A stretch of DNA of 34,112 nt from Ettlia oleoabundans. Its lineage: Eukaryota; Chlorophyta; Chlorophyceae; Chlamydomonadales. A model generated the notes under the pieces. It was not told where the DNA came from, did not search any database, and worked only from the letters and a program-made list of their open reading frames with translations. Shown here piece by piece: positions 1 through 9,824 of the stretch; the first letter of the stretch is position 1; each line of letters opens with the position of its first letter. Location of the stretch: contig JAAMXP010000195.1 in NCBI GenBank assembly GCA_019693395.1, positions 318 through 34,429 on the forward strand, in the 5' to 3' direction. Both the position numbers and the translations under genes were made by a program.

Positions 1-120
1 ATGGCTGTGGAAGGCCAGAATCAAAACAGCCTTGTGCTTAAGTGCATTGCTGATGGTCAGCGTTGAGCGGCACTTTGCAGCCATATCTCAGCCAAAACTT
101 CCTGCTCACTTGATCTGCAG

Positions 121-2105
121 GGTGCTCTGCTGAACGCCGTGATTATCGGTGGAGTGAACCTGATCAGCACTGGTGTCGCCATCCTGCTGGTGGACCGCTC
201 TGGTCGCCGCAAACTCTTCCTGGAGGGCGGTGTGCAGGTATGTGGGTGGACGGGGGGGGCGGGCCTGGGTGTTGTGTTTGTGTGGGTGCCAGCGCGTCTA
301 GGGTTTTATCTCCTTTGTCGGTTGAGCTCCTCATGCCGGCTACCATGCAATTTGGTTCCACAGGGTTGCTTGCTTCTTTAAAATTTCTTGAATCTCATCC
401 CGCACATACTTGCCCGTCAATTAGGTGGTCTCATGTGCCCTCCTGCCCGCCCATTGCCTGCCTGCAGATGTTCTGTGCCCAGGTGGCAGTCGGCATCCTG
501 CTGGGCGTCTCCTTCGGCACCTACAACACCCAGACCCTGCCCAGCTCCATCACCTATGTGGCCCTGGTGCTCATCTGCATCTTCGTTGCCGGCTTTGCTT
601 GGTGAGCAGCAAAGGCTGCATGGTTTGGGGTGGCAGGGTGACGGTTGAGGTTTGTTGGTGTGGCCAGCCACCGTCGGCAGCAAGGCAGTGTGCTTGCCCG
701 GGGCTAGTGTTTACGAGGCACATCAAGCACACTTCACCCAGCAAAGCCACGTGGGCCATGCCATGCCATGACTGCCGCAGCCACTGTCCCTCACTTTATC
801 TTTTTATTCTTTTATGCAGGTCCTGGGGCCCCCTGGGGTGGCTGGTACCCAGTGAGATTCAAACGCTGGAGACCCGCTCCGCCGGCTTCAGCCTGACGGT
901 GTCCGTCAACATGTTGTGGTCCTTTGTGCTGGGCCAGTGCTTCCTCACCATGGTTGGTGCCCGCTGCAAACATGCCTTCTGATTCTCTGCTTTTAATGCG
1001 CTGTGTGTGCTGCGATTGGCCCGGCAGTTTTTTTTAAGCCACGCAGAGAGGCTCCTGCCCGCCAGCGTCTCATGCACAGCTTGTTTGCAACACAGAACAG
1101 GTTGGATGAACACTGAAACCGAACGGTGTGGTTGTTATTTATTTGTCCTGCAGTTGTGCTCCATGGAGTACGGCGTGTTCCTCTTCTTCGCCGCCATGGT
1201 GAGCCCACTCACTGCCTTTGCTGGCTGCAGCATTGGTACTGCAATGGTACTGTTGCCGCCGCAGGCACGTGCGCTGGGGTGTACAGGGGGACAGAAGATT
1301 CTATCCCGAGCTGCCCAGTGCTGCCGTGACCCTGCTCTGTCGTCGTGCAGCTGCTGTTGCTGATCCCTGGCTGGCCCACCACAAGCTTGTCGAGCACTAA
1401 AATGCACATCCCGACCCTCAGCACATTCACTGATGCAATTCCTTCTCTTGTTCTTTCCTCCTGCTCCTGCCAGGTGGCCATCATGACGGTGTTTGTTTTC
1501 CTGCTGGTGCCTGAGACCAAGGGGGTGCCCATGGAGGAAATCTACACGGTGAGCCCAGGGGCAGTGCGATGCACAACCACCTTTGTGGCTTTGGCACACT
1601 ACCACGTCTTTCGAGCGGCTGTGGTGCACAGCCACCTCTTTTGCGTAATAGAACTGGGCAGGGAGACCAGCTAGCTGCCCCAGGCTTGCTTCAAGCAGAA
1701 TCATTAAGCAGCCTGCACTAAGCGTGCCACGCCGGTCCTGGCTGGTGTTGCCGTCTATCAACCAATGCTGTCCTAGCCATGCCATGCTTTTGCTTTTATT
1801 GTGTTTACAGTCTGCCTAACCGCAAACGGAACTTGCGACACAGACCCCCCATGTCCCCCCACCACTGCGGCCAACCCACCACCCTCTCTGCCGCTCCCTC
1901 CTTTCCGCAGGTCTACTGCGAGCACCGGTTCTGGAAGAAGGTGATTGGCCCTGCCGCAGTTGATGCCACCATGACCATGGCAGCCACCAACAGCGGTTCC
2001 ATGGCGCTGGCTGCTGCCGAGATGGCCCTGGCCAAGCCCTCGCCTTGCTCCCCGCCTTCCACCATCAAGGAGACCCCGCGGCCTTCTGAGGACGTAACCA
2101 AGTAG
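121..2105 (+). CDS. Hexose/H+ symporter (MFS sugar transporter, HUP/STP type), 3' part of gene
   Basis: This is the C-terminal half of a plasma-membrane monosaccharide/proton symporter; the 5' end lies before the window. Six exons join in phase: 121-237, 468-601, 820-952, 1154-1198, 1474-1548 and 1911-2105, giving 232 residues. Visible family signatures are the loop-8 motif [15 protein letters not shown], the helix-10 segment [20 protein letters not shown] (family consensus VPSEIFPLETRSAG) and [12 protein letters not shown] after helix 12, followed by a charged cytoplasmic tail beginning HRFWKKVIG. These match Chlorella HUP and plant STP carriers, which import glucose with protons. Splice sites are GT-AG throughout. 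The last intron (1549-1910) carries an antisense retrotransposon tail. Family assignment is secure; the exact sugar preference cannot be read from this fragment. Confidence 0.93.
1785..1846 (-). mobile_element. LINE 3'-tail fragment inside transporter intron
   Basis: On the minus strand this reads GGTCTGTGTCGCAAGTTCC followed by a stretch matching the 3' ends of the two retrotransposon copies at 28.8-29.8 kb, ending in CACAATAAAAGCAAAAGCA. It lies in the last intron of the hexose transporter, antisense to it, so its internal TGTAA is not read in the sense transcript. The size fits an extremely 5'-truncated insertion. No clear target-site duplication was seen. Confidence 0.75.
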
Positions 2106-2693
2106 ATCCTGCTGCTGCTAGCCCCAATAAGGAGTGAGCCGCTGGCGCCGGCTCTAGCTAGCTAGCAGCTTGGCGCAAGAAAGCACGCCGGTCGAGCGGC
2201 CCCCAGCGCCCCTTGGCGTGTTCCTTTGCCAGCTCCAACTGAACCCAACGTCTTACCGATTCAGGAATCCAAAACATCCAATGCCTCCTTCACTGCCTCA
2301 TATGGCCACCCAGCATTGCCACCTATCCACCGCTGCAGTCTAAGACTTTTTCCAGGGATTCCACCCTTTAGGAGCGTCAGGTTTTTTATTGGCGCTGTTG
2401 TCGAGAGACCATGGCATTTGCTCTGCTCGGCTGACTGCTTTGCGCAAGTTTTTACTCTGCCGATCGTTTTGCCAGGTGTTCTCTGCTGCCTGAGGCTTGC
2501 AGTAGCACCACCCAGCAGGGCACTGCTCCCACCCCATATCGTACCATCGTTTTTTTGGGATGGGTGCCCCTTCTATGCTGCCCACATGAAGCCCATTTCT
2601 GCCTTCAATTTTCTTCTTTCTCACCATCCTTTCTCAGCATCCTGCTGGCATAATAAACCACTGCGCTTCTCCAATGTATGCTACCTCCCGGTT

Positions 2694-2698
2694 TTACA
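2694..2698 (-). terminator. Putative TGTAA polyadenylation signal for Gln/Ala-rich gene
   Basis: TTACA on the + strand reads TGTAA on minus, about 170 nt beyond the stop codon at 2866. The spacing suits a green-algal 3' UTR. Confidence 0.45.
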
Positions 2699-2757
2699 GC
2701 CCAACCTGCCTTGGTTATCTGCCTGCCCGCTAAACTTGCACAACAAACGCCGGCATA

Positions 2758-2762
2758 TGTAA
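2758..2762 (+). terminator. Putative TGTAA polyadenylation signal for hexose transporter
   Basis: TGTAA is the usual green-algal polyadenylation signal. This copy lies about 650 nt after the transporter stop codon; no earlier plus-strand copy was noticed in the interval. Confidence 0.45.
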
Positions 2763-2865
2763 CAACCTCATATCACTTGCTGCAGTTAATTGAGTACGCA
2801 GCTTTGAGTTGTACAACACCTTATGGCAAAGAGGGGCAGAGGAAGGAAGCACTTGCAACACAAAC

Positions 2866-5250
2866 TCAAGTATTAGCGCCGCCATGGCTTTGCAGCAGGT
2901 GTTGCCAGGAATGCAGCGCTTGCACCCAGGGCTGAATGGCTGCCAGATCCACACCATCTAGCCGCAGCGACAAAGCTTCCTGCAGGACCTGCCGCCTTCG
3001 TGGCTCTCCTGGCCACATAAGCAGGCACACATATTGCGCGGCGGCGCCTGCAAGTGCCGCTGGCGCGGCGGCAGCAGCGGCAAGCGGGGCCTGGCCCGCC
3101 CGTTGGCTCCCGCTGCTGCTTGCACCTTGGTTGTTACATGTGCGCTCTGCGCCTCCGGGCAGCAGGCTGCCAGCGACTTGAATGTCCACTGGTTCTGCTG
3201 TCTCTGTGGCGGCAGTGTCCTGCAGCAGCTCTGGCAGCGGCAGCTGCTGCAGGCAGAACAGCAGCCAGGCGGGCGCGTCGAGCAGCAGCCGCCACACGTG
3301 CTGCTGACGCTGCTGGGCTGATGCCAGCAGCCAGGACTGCCGCTCCCACGCTGCCTGCTGCGCCGCCACCTGCAGAAGCAAGTCCGCCTCGCCGGCTTGC
3401 AGCTCCTGCTGCTGCTGCTCCTGTTCCTGATCCCTCTGCTCCAACGCCTGCCGGCCCTCACTGCTGTCCATTGCCGGCATGCCAGGCCCAGCCAAGAAAG
3501 CCTCCAACTGCCTCACTGCCTGCGCCAGACCGGCAGCAGATGGGTACTGCGTGTGGAGCGTCGCAGCCGCGGCTGCCAGCCCAGCAGGATAGAGCACCCG
3601 CAACTCTGCTGGCAGGCGACGCTCCTGCTCCAGCTCCTGTGCGTGGGCAGCCCTTGCTGCTCGCATGTAGAGCAGCAGCAGGCGCCACACCAGTGGGTTG
3701 CCGCTGGCCGTTAGCCAGTGATGGAGAGTCTGCCGCATCACGAGGTGTAAGGCCGGATGACGTGCTGCCGCCGCACGAGTGGCTGCCCAGTGCGGCCGGC
3801 CCTCGATTAGTTGGTGCAAAGCGGGGAGCCTGCCGCCTCCTGTGTGACCATTGGCGGTCCCCGGTGGCTGCTGCTGCTGCTGTGCCTCATGTTGCTCCTG
3901 CTGCTGCGATGCATCTTGCTGCTGCAGCTGGGTTGCTGCCTGCAAGATCTCTGCTAGCGCCTGCTGCAAAGCCTGCAACGACGGCGGTACCAAAGCGCAT
4001 TGTTTGGCGGCTCAGACGCAGGCATAAACAAATGCTCCGTGCAAGCTAAGTGTCAGCCACCGCTGTTTTTGTGTCAGGGCTCACGTTTACATACGTGGCT
4101 TGCAACGTGGCATGGATAATGTTGTGGGTAGGGCAGAAGAGCCACCGCTGTGGGTTTTCCCAGGGCGTTATAATAGTATTGGAAGTATGTGGAGGATGAA
4201 CACGAAAAGCGAAACACCAATCGCTGCACAGGCAAATGAGAGCTTTTGTTGGGTCTCACCAGTGGCTCCAGCATCCAGAAGGCAGACCAGCCTTCCGCTG
4301 AGAGCGACAGCCCCGGGCCCTGCTGCGCCACGGTTGAGTTGGGCGTTTGCTGCTGCTGCTCTTTCTGTGTATGTTGCTGCCGTTGCGCCTCCGGCCCCTG
4401 CTTGTGCTGCTCTTGCTGCCCCTGCTCCGGCCCCTGCTGTTGCTGCCGCTGCTGCTCATGCTCGTGTCCGAGAGGTGGCAGGTGCCGCAGCAGGAAGAGC
4501 AGCTGCTGCACAGCAACATGCAGCAGGCTGGGCTCACCAGTGCCTGCCTGCCAAGCAGGCGTGCTGACTGCTGCCTGCAACAGGCTGTCTAGTGGCGTGA
4601 CCTGCCTTGTGGCAGCCTGTGGTAGTGGCTGGGAGCAACCGCCCCAACCGGTCAAGCTCAAGGGTTGGAGGGCTTGCGCAGTCCTAAGAGCAAGGCCTGC
4701 CTGAGCCTCCTGCCAGTCATATTGGCTGTATCCAAGCCGTCCAATTAGCTGAGACAGCTCTTGATGCCTGCTGTCCTCCCGCTTTGCTGGGTGCTTGCGC
4801 TTAGCAGATGGCGTGGCCGGCGGCAGGGGCAGCGCTGGCGTCAGAGCCTGTTGCAAAGCCTGCAAAAGCTGCCTTGAACTGCACTCCAGCCCTGCTGCAG
4901 TGTGTTCCGGCGTCCCAGGTGGCAACTGCAGCTGCGCTGCTTTCAGAGCGCTCAGGAGCGAGAGCGCGGCATCAGTGGCGGCGCGGCTGGCGGCAGGGCA
5001 CAGCCGGATGGCGGCCTGCTGCAGCAAGGCAGCCACCGACGCTACATGCTGCTCGATCTGCAGCGAGTGAGCGAAGTAACAGTTCAGGAGAGCAGCTAAA
5101 TGGGTGTCGGGAGAGGGGCCGAGAGTTAAAATGTGATCGACAGGGCCTATACTATCAACATCTGCATGCCTCTAGCAATGACGACTTTGGTGACGGGAGC
5201 TCGCGTAGTTGGGACGTGCAGCGTTCGGTGATGCCACTCAATAAGGCCAT
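2866..5250 (-). CDS. Large Gln/Ala/Leu-rich helical protein, function unknown
   Basis: I do not recognise the family. The main body is two long exons: one running from 5036 and upstream down to 4260, and 3972-2866. They are joined in phase by a GT-AG intron (3973-4259). The product, about 730 residues, is almost entirely predicted amphipathic helix, e.g. HVASVAALLQQAA near the start and NPLVWRLLLLYMRAA in the second exon. Low-complexity Gln-rich linkers coded by CTG/CAG tracts are common, and there is a short basic stretch (SAKRKHPAKR) that could be a nuclear signal. The frame stays open upstream of 5036 to about 5162. A plausible start is ATG at 5250-5248 (MALLSGITERC), but it needs a 4-nt shift at 5163-5166 to connect; otherwise an unseen 5' exon supplies the start. 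No catalytic motif is visible. Confidence 0.6.
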
Positions 5251-6252
5251 TTTTGTCACAAGACAAGGGGCGCTCCGGCCCTGAATTACGTACACAATCG
5301 TCTCAACCATGGATTTCGATGGGTTACCACGCTGTGGTCGATTAGAGGGAGGCCGAGGCTAGGCCATCCCGCCGCCGACACTCTCAGCGTGTCAACGGCC
5401 AACGGCACCCCAAATGGCCTTTTTAAACTCGGGCTATTTAGGAGAGAGGATCCAGAAGAAGACTGATTGATTTTGGTGCTTTAGTAAGTTGTATCTCTGC
5501 AAGCAACTCACTCGCTGCCCTGGAGATCTGCATGCGCCGTCCCAAGGCTACTGCCAGCACAGCATGCTGGGTAAGCTGTTGCACTGCTGCAGTTCAGCCC
5601 TTAGGTTTTAATGTTGCGGTTACATGGAATAATTGGAGCCTTTCAAGCCAAGCATGGGAAAGCTGTGCGTTTTGTCGAGCGCCAGAATGGGACTGGCACT
5701 CCTGAGGGGTGCAGCAGCGAAGAATGATGGAAGGGGTAGCATCAAAAGGTAGAAAAATGTAGGTGCATACACGATAGAGAGAATTATTCGTTGACCACAA
5801 ACAAATGGTAATCACAGCTTGAAAAACATACAGATGGAGGAACCAGGGTAGCGAGGGACACAACTAATAAAGCAGGGGGCACACCTAAGGGATAGGGAAA
5901 GCAGGGCGTTATCTCTGTTCGGTAACGTTGCCATTGGCAAGCATTCGTTTGGCATGAGAATGCCAGCTGAGGCTGCGAGCATGTGATTGCCTGCAGGCGT
6001 TGGCTGCCATATAATATTTAGAGGTAAGGAGCGTTGGGGTGAGGGGTTTGCAGGGCAGCAAGGGCCATTGCAGCCTGGCATCAGAGGGTGTGGGATGAGT
6101 GCAAAGAACGTAGGTAGAAGGGCGTGCGTGGGTGGTGAGAAACGGTGATGTTACTGATGCAACATACATACATCCACATACAAGGCAAGCATGTGCCAGC
6201 AGCGTGCCGGAACATCAGGCCTTCACAGCCTGCACAGCGCTCATGCAGCTGC
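5251..6252. other. Intergenic region, probably 3' UTR of DnaJ-type gene plus promoter of Gln/Ala-rich gene
   Basis: No convincing coding potential was found. Minus-strand open frames here are short and lack recognisable motifs. A minus-strand TGTAA (TTACA at 5620-5624) lies about 630 nt beyond the stop at 6253 and may end that transcript. The segment 5251-5600 should contain the promoter of the gene reading leftwards from 5250; no clear TATA element was seen. Confidence 0.4.
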
Positions 6253-7111
6253 TTACTTCTTATTGGCAGCACTGCCGGTGCCAGCACCGCTGTCTTTGTT
6301 GCCGCTGTTGCCACCCCCGCCGCTTTTCGGAAACTGGGTCTGCTGTGCATCGCCCGTATGTGGCGGCTGCCGGCCAATAGTTGTGTTAGGTCCGGTGCCA
6401 TTCACATATGGCACAGTGTCATGGCGGGCACTGCTGTGCCGCACATAGCCCAGCCCGTGGCACTGCAGGCACACAGCAGCGCTACGCCGCCCCGAGCGAG
6501 ATCGCGAGCTATAGCTGCGTGCAATGCCGCTGCCGTTGCAAACTTGGCAGCGCGCCTCCCACACGTGAATGGCAGTGCGGCAGTAACGCTGCTGTGGATC
6601 GCACGTCGCTTCCTGCACAAGCAGGCCGGAGCGGATCAATGCGGCATTGAAGTGTGGGCAGTTCAGCCAAAGAACGATCAGCGACACCATACTTCCGCTG
6701 CCTTGCACCTTTGCCCTGCAACACACGCCAGTCAAAGTGCAGGTGGAATTGCTGGGACGTTGGTGCAGGATGCTGGCTCCCTGGTGAGGCTTGCACCCAC
6801 AAGCCACCCCTCACCTCAGGTGTGATGGTGCTGCCGTCAGGCGGCAGCTTCGGGAAGTTGGCGTACAAAGAGCTGGGCATGTGGCGCACTTTCCCATTGC
6901 CATTTGAGGGTTGCTGGCTACCGCCCGTCCCTCCCTGCGCCAGCGGCGGCTCGCCCGCTTCCCCGGCGGCAGTAGAAGCGCCCTGCGGGTCCGGTCCAGG
7001 GTCGGGCGCTGCCGCTGTGTGCACGCGCGTGCCGCGTTGTTGCAACCTAACGGCTGGGCTCAAGCGCTGGCGGCTAATCACCTGCCGTGGTGCCGGCTGT
7101 AGGCACTGCAT
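6253..7111 (-). CDS. Chloroplast-targeted DnaJ-type zinc-finger protein
   Basis: Proposed exons are 7111-6815, a 30-nt microexon 6715-6686, and 6612-6253, all phase 0, giving 228 residues. The start ATG at 7111 opens a basic, hydroxylated leader (MQCLQPAPRQVISRQRL) typical of a chloroplast transit peptide. Near residues 131-138 and 157-164 lie two cysteine motifs, CQVCNGSG and CLQCHGLG, of the CxxCxGxG type that binds zinc in DnaJ central domains and in plant chloroplast proteins such as BSD2, PSA2 and LQY1. There is no J domain. The C-terminus is Gly/Ser/Thr-rich and ends in KK. Such proteins assist folding or assembly of photosynthetic complexes, but this one has only two of the usual four motifs, so its role is inferred. 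The first and last exons are firm; the microexon is the weak point. Confidence 0.7.
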
Positions 7112-7486
7112 TGCGGCTGAGAGTCGCTCATGCAGTTGTAATCAATGGAGGAAACTCACGTCTGGAACAGTGCAAAGGGTGAGCGAACTCTTGAGGTGTG
7201 GGCACTACAGCATTGTCCCGACTCCCCAGGCACCGCCGGCTCTGCTGTGGGTGTGTATTTACATTGCAGTTTGCGCCTTAGGTGTCGCAGTGCAACAGGG
7301 AGGGTAAGCAAATAGAGGGAGATGCAGTGCTGTATCAATTGACAATGAAAGGGTTCCAGCAATGGAGGAATCAACCGAATGATTAGGAGTGTCCGGACAT
7401 TGCCAGGCGTACAACCAGAGGGATCCGCAGCACAGAGCAGCCAGGAGCGCAACTGAACTGAGCCACTGCCTTTGTACTGTGATGTA
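7112..7486. other. Intergenic: promoter of DnaJ-type gene and 3' UTR of haem oxygenase
   Basis: No gene is supported here. Both flanking genes read leftwards. A minus-strand TGTAA (TTACA at 7259-7263) lies about 225 nt beyond the haem oxygenase stop and is the likely polyadenylation signal. Confidence 0.5.
7259..7263 (-). terminator. Putative TGTAA polyadenylation signal for haem oxygenase
   Basis: TTACA on + reads TGTAA on minus, downstream of the stop codon at 7487, and fits the green-algal signal. Confidence 0.45.
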
Positions 7487-9507
7487 CTAGTGACCCATAG
7501 GCTTGCCCTCAGTGATCAGCTGCACCAGCTTGCCACCCCAGGCAAAGGTGGCAGGAGTGGCCTCCAGGCAGGCATCCTTCTCCTCCCGGGTCCACTCTGC
7601 TGCAATGCCATTAATAGTGGCGCGCACCGCATCCAAATGCGCCTGCATGTGGCCAAGCAAAGCAAGGCAATGCTCAGCCAGGAAACCCATGAGCAACCAG
7701 CGATGGCCGCCTACCCAAAACGAACGGAACTGAACAAGTGATTGTGCGGGGATCCACTTTCCTTGTCACTACTCGACTGTTTCCTTTGCATGAAAAAGCT
7801 CTCCATCAGCAGCTCTACGCAAACAAAGTGCCTTCCCACCTTCACGTCCCCCTCCCACTGGTAGAAAGCACCGGTCCAGCCATCCAGCACCGAGTTGCTC
7901 ACACTCTTGCCAATCATGCGGCCGCCAGCTGCAGAGCACACACCCAGCATGTGGGTGTGGCAGGCAGACATTGCGCAGCAGTACAGGTGCGCTGCTTCCA
8001 GCAAGCCAACAGCAGCGCATTCCTTCCCTTGCAACAGAAGCCAGCCAAAGCAGCACGCACCTGTGTGAGCAAAGTAGTGGTTGTAGTAGTGGCACAGGAA
8101 TGCGGGAGGGTTGCTGACCGCCAGCTCACGCAGCAGCCTGCACGGCAGAGCAGCAAGACAGCCGCGGCCTCAAGAAGAAGCCTCAAGATGCCAGCCAACA
8201 AGGTGACAGGCCAGCAAACCGTGATGTAGCAGGAGGGGGCCATCTGCAGAGGGACCCTTGCAGCTTACTTGGCATAGGTATGCCCTGGACCATCCTCTGC
8301 TGCGACAGGCACCTCCATGCCCCACTGCTGCTGCATGTACGCGATATCCTTGGCAAGCGGCTCAGAACGCTCCAGCCCCGTGCTAGCCAGCTTCTTGTCT
8401 GCAAACCAAGGAGCAGAAGGGCAACAGAGCGCCGCACAAGTGAGCAAGCAATTCAGCATTGCAGCACGCTGAGGGCATCGCAAGCAACAACATCACAGCG
8501 GCTGTTATCAATAGGCAGGCAATCAATCCATTGAACCAGCAGCAGGGTTCCCTGAGCACGACCACTTGGTTGCGGGCAAGGACTGCAAGCATGGCTGCTA
8601 GAGAAGGGCTGGGTTGGTGGCTTACAGTAGGGAATGGGGGCTTGGGCCATGATTTCATCAAACGTCTCGTACACCACCTTGGACTCCACCATGAACTTGA
8701 GGAATCCAGCGCGGGTCGGTGCAAACTGCAGCACCCAATATTGCACACTCTTGTGTGGGAACTACTCTTGGCTGTGCAGTAACCAAGCTCGGTGTTGCGA
8801 TGGGTGTTGGGAGTAGGGGGGTTAGAATGAAGCAGAAGAAGCACACAACGGAGAGCAAGCTGCAGCTTCAATTGCAACTCTCACCGAAGCGACAGGCACC
8901 TCTTGACGTGAAATGGCCAGAATGTTGCCCGTCATTTACGATACCTCACAGCCAGTAAACAACCACACCCTCACCGGCTTCCTGTCCTTGGGCTCCTCTG
9001 CCTTGCCTTCCTTAGGAGCCTGAGCTTTGGTGTGCAGCTTCATGGAATAGTCACGCAGCTCGTCAAGGAAAGCCGGGCCACTGCCTGCTGGCTGTTGACC
9101 GCTGGCTGCAAGGCGGAGGGTGCACAGGAAGCAGCAGGTGCAACAGGAACTAACGCCAGTGGTGGTGTCATAAAGCCAAAAAATGATCCTTGATTGTGAC
9201 ATAAATGTTGGTAGATCCTTTACAACCACCTAGAGCTTATCCGTAGCCATCCATCTTGTCACAAGCACCAAATGAGTACAGCTGTGCAGCCCGGAAGCGG
9301 CGGCAACCGCCTCCAGCAGATAGCACGCCACGCAGCTGCTTGCTCACTCTGCTGCGCGGCGCCGGTTGCTGCCCGTAGGACCGACGGTCGCCGTCCCGTG
9401 GGTCGCCACGCAGCCGCACAGCGAGCTCTGGCGGGCTGGGCTGCATGGATGACCGCTCCTGCTGGTCTCCGCACCGCCTGTCCAGCGGCTGCCTGCACTG
9501 TCGCCAT
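7487..9507 (-). CDS. HMOX1: Plastid haem oxygenase (HO1/HY1 type), complete, seven exons
   Basis: This enzyme oxidises haem to biliverdin IXalpha, CO and Fe2+ using reduced ferredoxin, the first step of bilin synthesis in the chloroplast. Exons are 9507-9348, 9105-8975, 8725-8626, 8398-8269, 8137-8061, 7928-7840 and 7642-7487. All boundaries are GT-AG and in phase, giving 280 residues. Residues 1-53 form an Ala/Arg-rich transit peptide. The proximal haem-ligand histidine lies in MKLHTKAQAP (about residue 78). TGLERSEPLAKD, then FLCHYYNHYFAHTAGGRMIG with the distal-helix glycines (about 201-202), then WTREEKDACLEATPATFAW are all hallmark family blocks. Length and domain order fit algal and plant HO1. 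It lies about 320 nt downstream of the F-box/LRR-like gene on the same strand. Confidence 0.95.
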
Positions 9508-9824
9508 GATTTAACCAGATACACCGTCAACGATGTTCGAGTTCTTTCGGGGCAGCAGGCTGCGTTGGCAGGGCTCAGCTTAAGGTGGGGATTGCTGGGT
9601 GTCCACACAAGTACCGTTCCAGCAACGGAGCTCGCTGTAAGGCAAATGAGTTTTGGAAGGGCACAACGTAGGCACCGCGCCAGCCGGCTGCAGCCACAAA
9701 TATCTCCTATCGCCTTGTCACCCGCCATCAGCGCCCTTCGTGCTGGCGGCAGAGCAGCATTTATCAATAAATGTAGTACAGGGAACTAACAACAAGTTAA
9801 CTATATGTATATTCACGTGTCTCC

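Larger units (their letters stand above)
2106..2865. other. Convergent 3' intergenic region
   Basis: No gene is supported here. The stretch is pyrimidine-rich on the + strand and separates the convergent 3' ends of the hexose transporter and the Gln/Ala-rich gene. TGTAA-type polyadenylation signals for both strands lie only about 60 nt apart (2694-2698 on minus, 2758-2762 on plus), so the two 3' UTRs probably overlap. Confidence 0.6.

Noticed and set aside
1..120. ATG at base 1 as a gene start
   Set aside because: The frame stops quickly and the stretch ends in a splice acceptor (GATCTGCAG), so it is intron of the transporter gene.
1135..1785. 216-codon open frame on minus across the hexose transporter
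   Set aside because: It covers several transporter exons and introns whose sense protein is a clear family match.
3054..4049. 331-codon open frame on plus, Ala/Pro/Arg-rich
   Set aside because: It is antisense to the second exon of the Gln/Ala-rich gene. GC-rich CTG tracts leave several frames open; it has no motif and no splice logic.
4340..4480. CTG-rich run as a microsatellite expansion
   Set aside because: It is imperfect and in frame with a Gln-rich linker, like many CTG/CAG tracts in this genome.
9259..9347. Continuation of the haem oxygenase first-exon frame beyond 9348
   Set aside because: It leads to a stop without the enzyme domain; the GTGAGC donor after 9348 joins in exact phase to SGQQPAGSGPAFLDEL.
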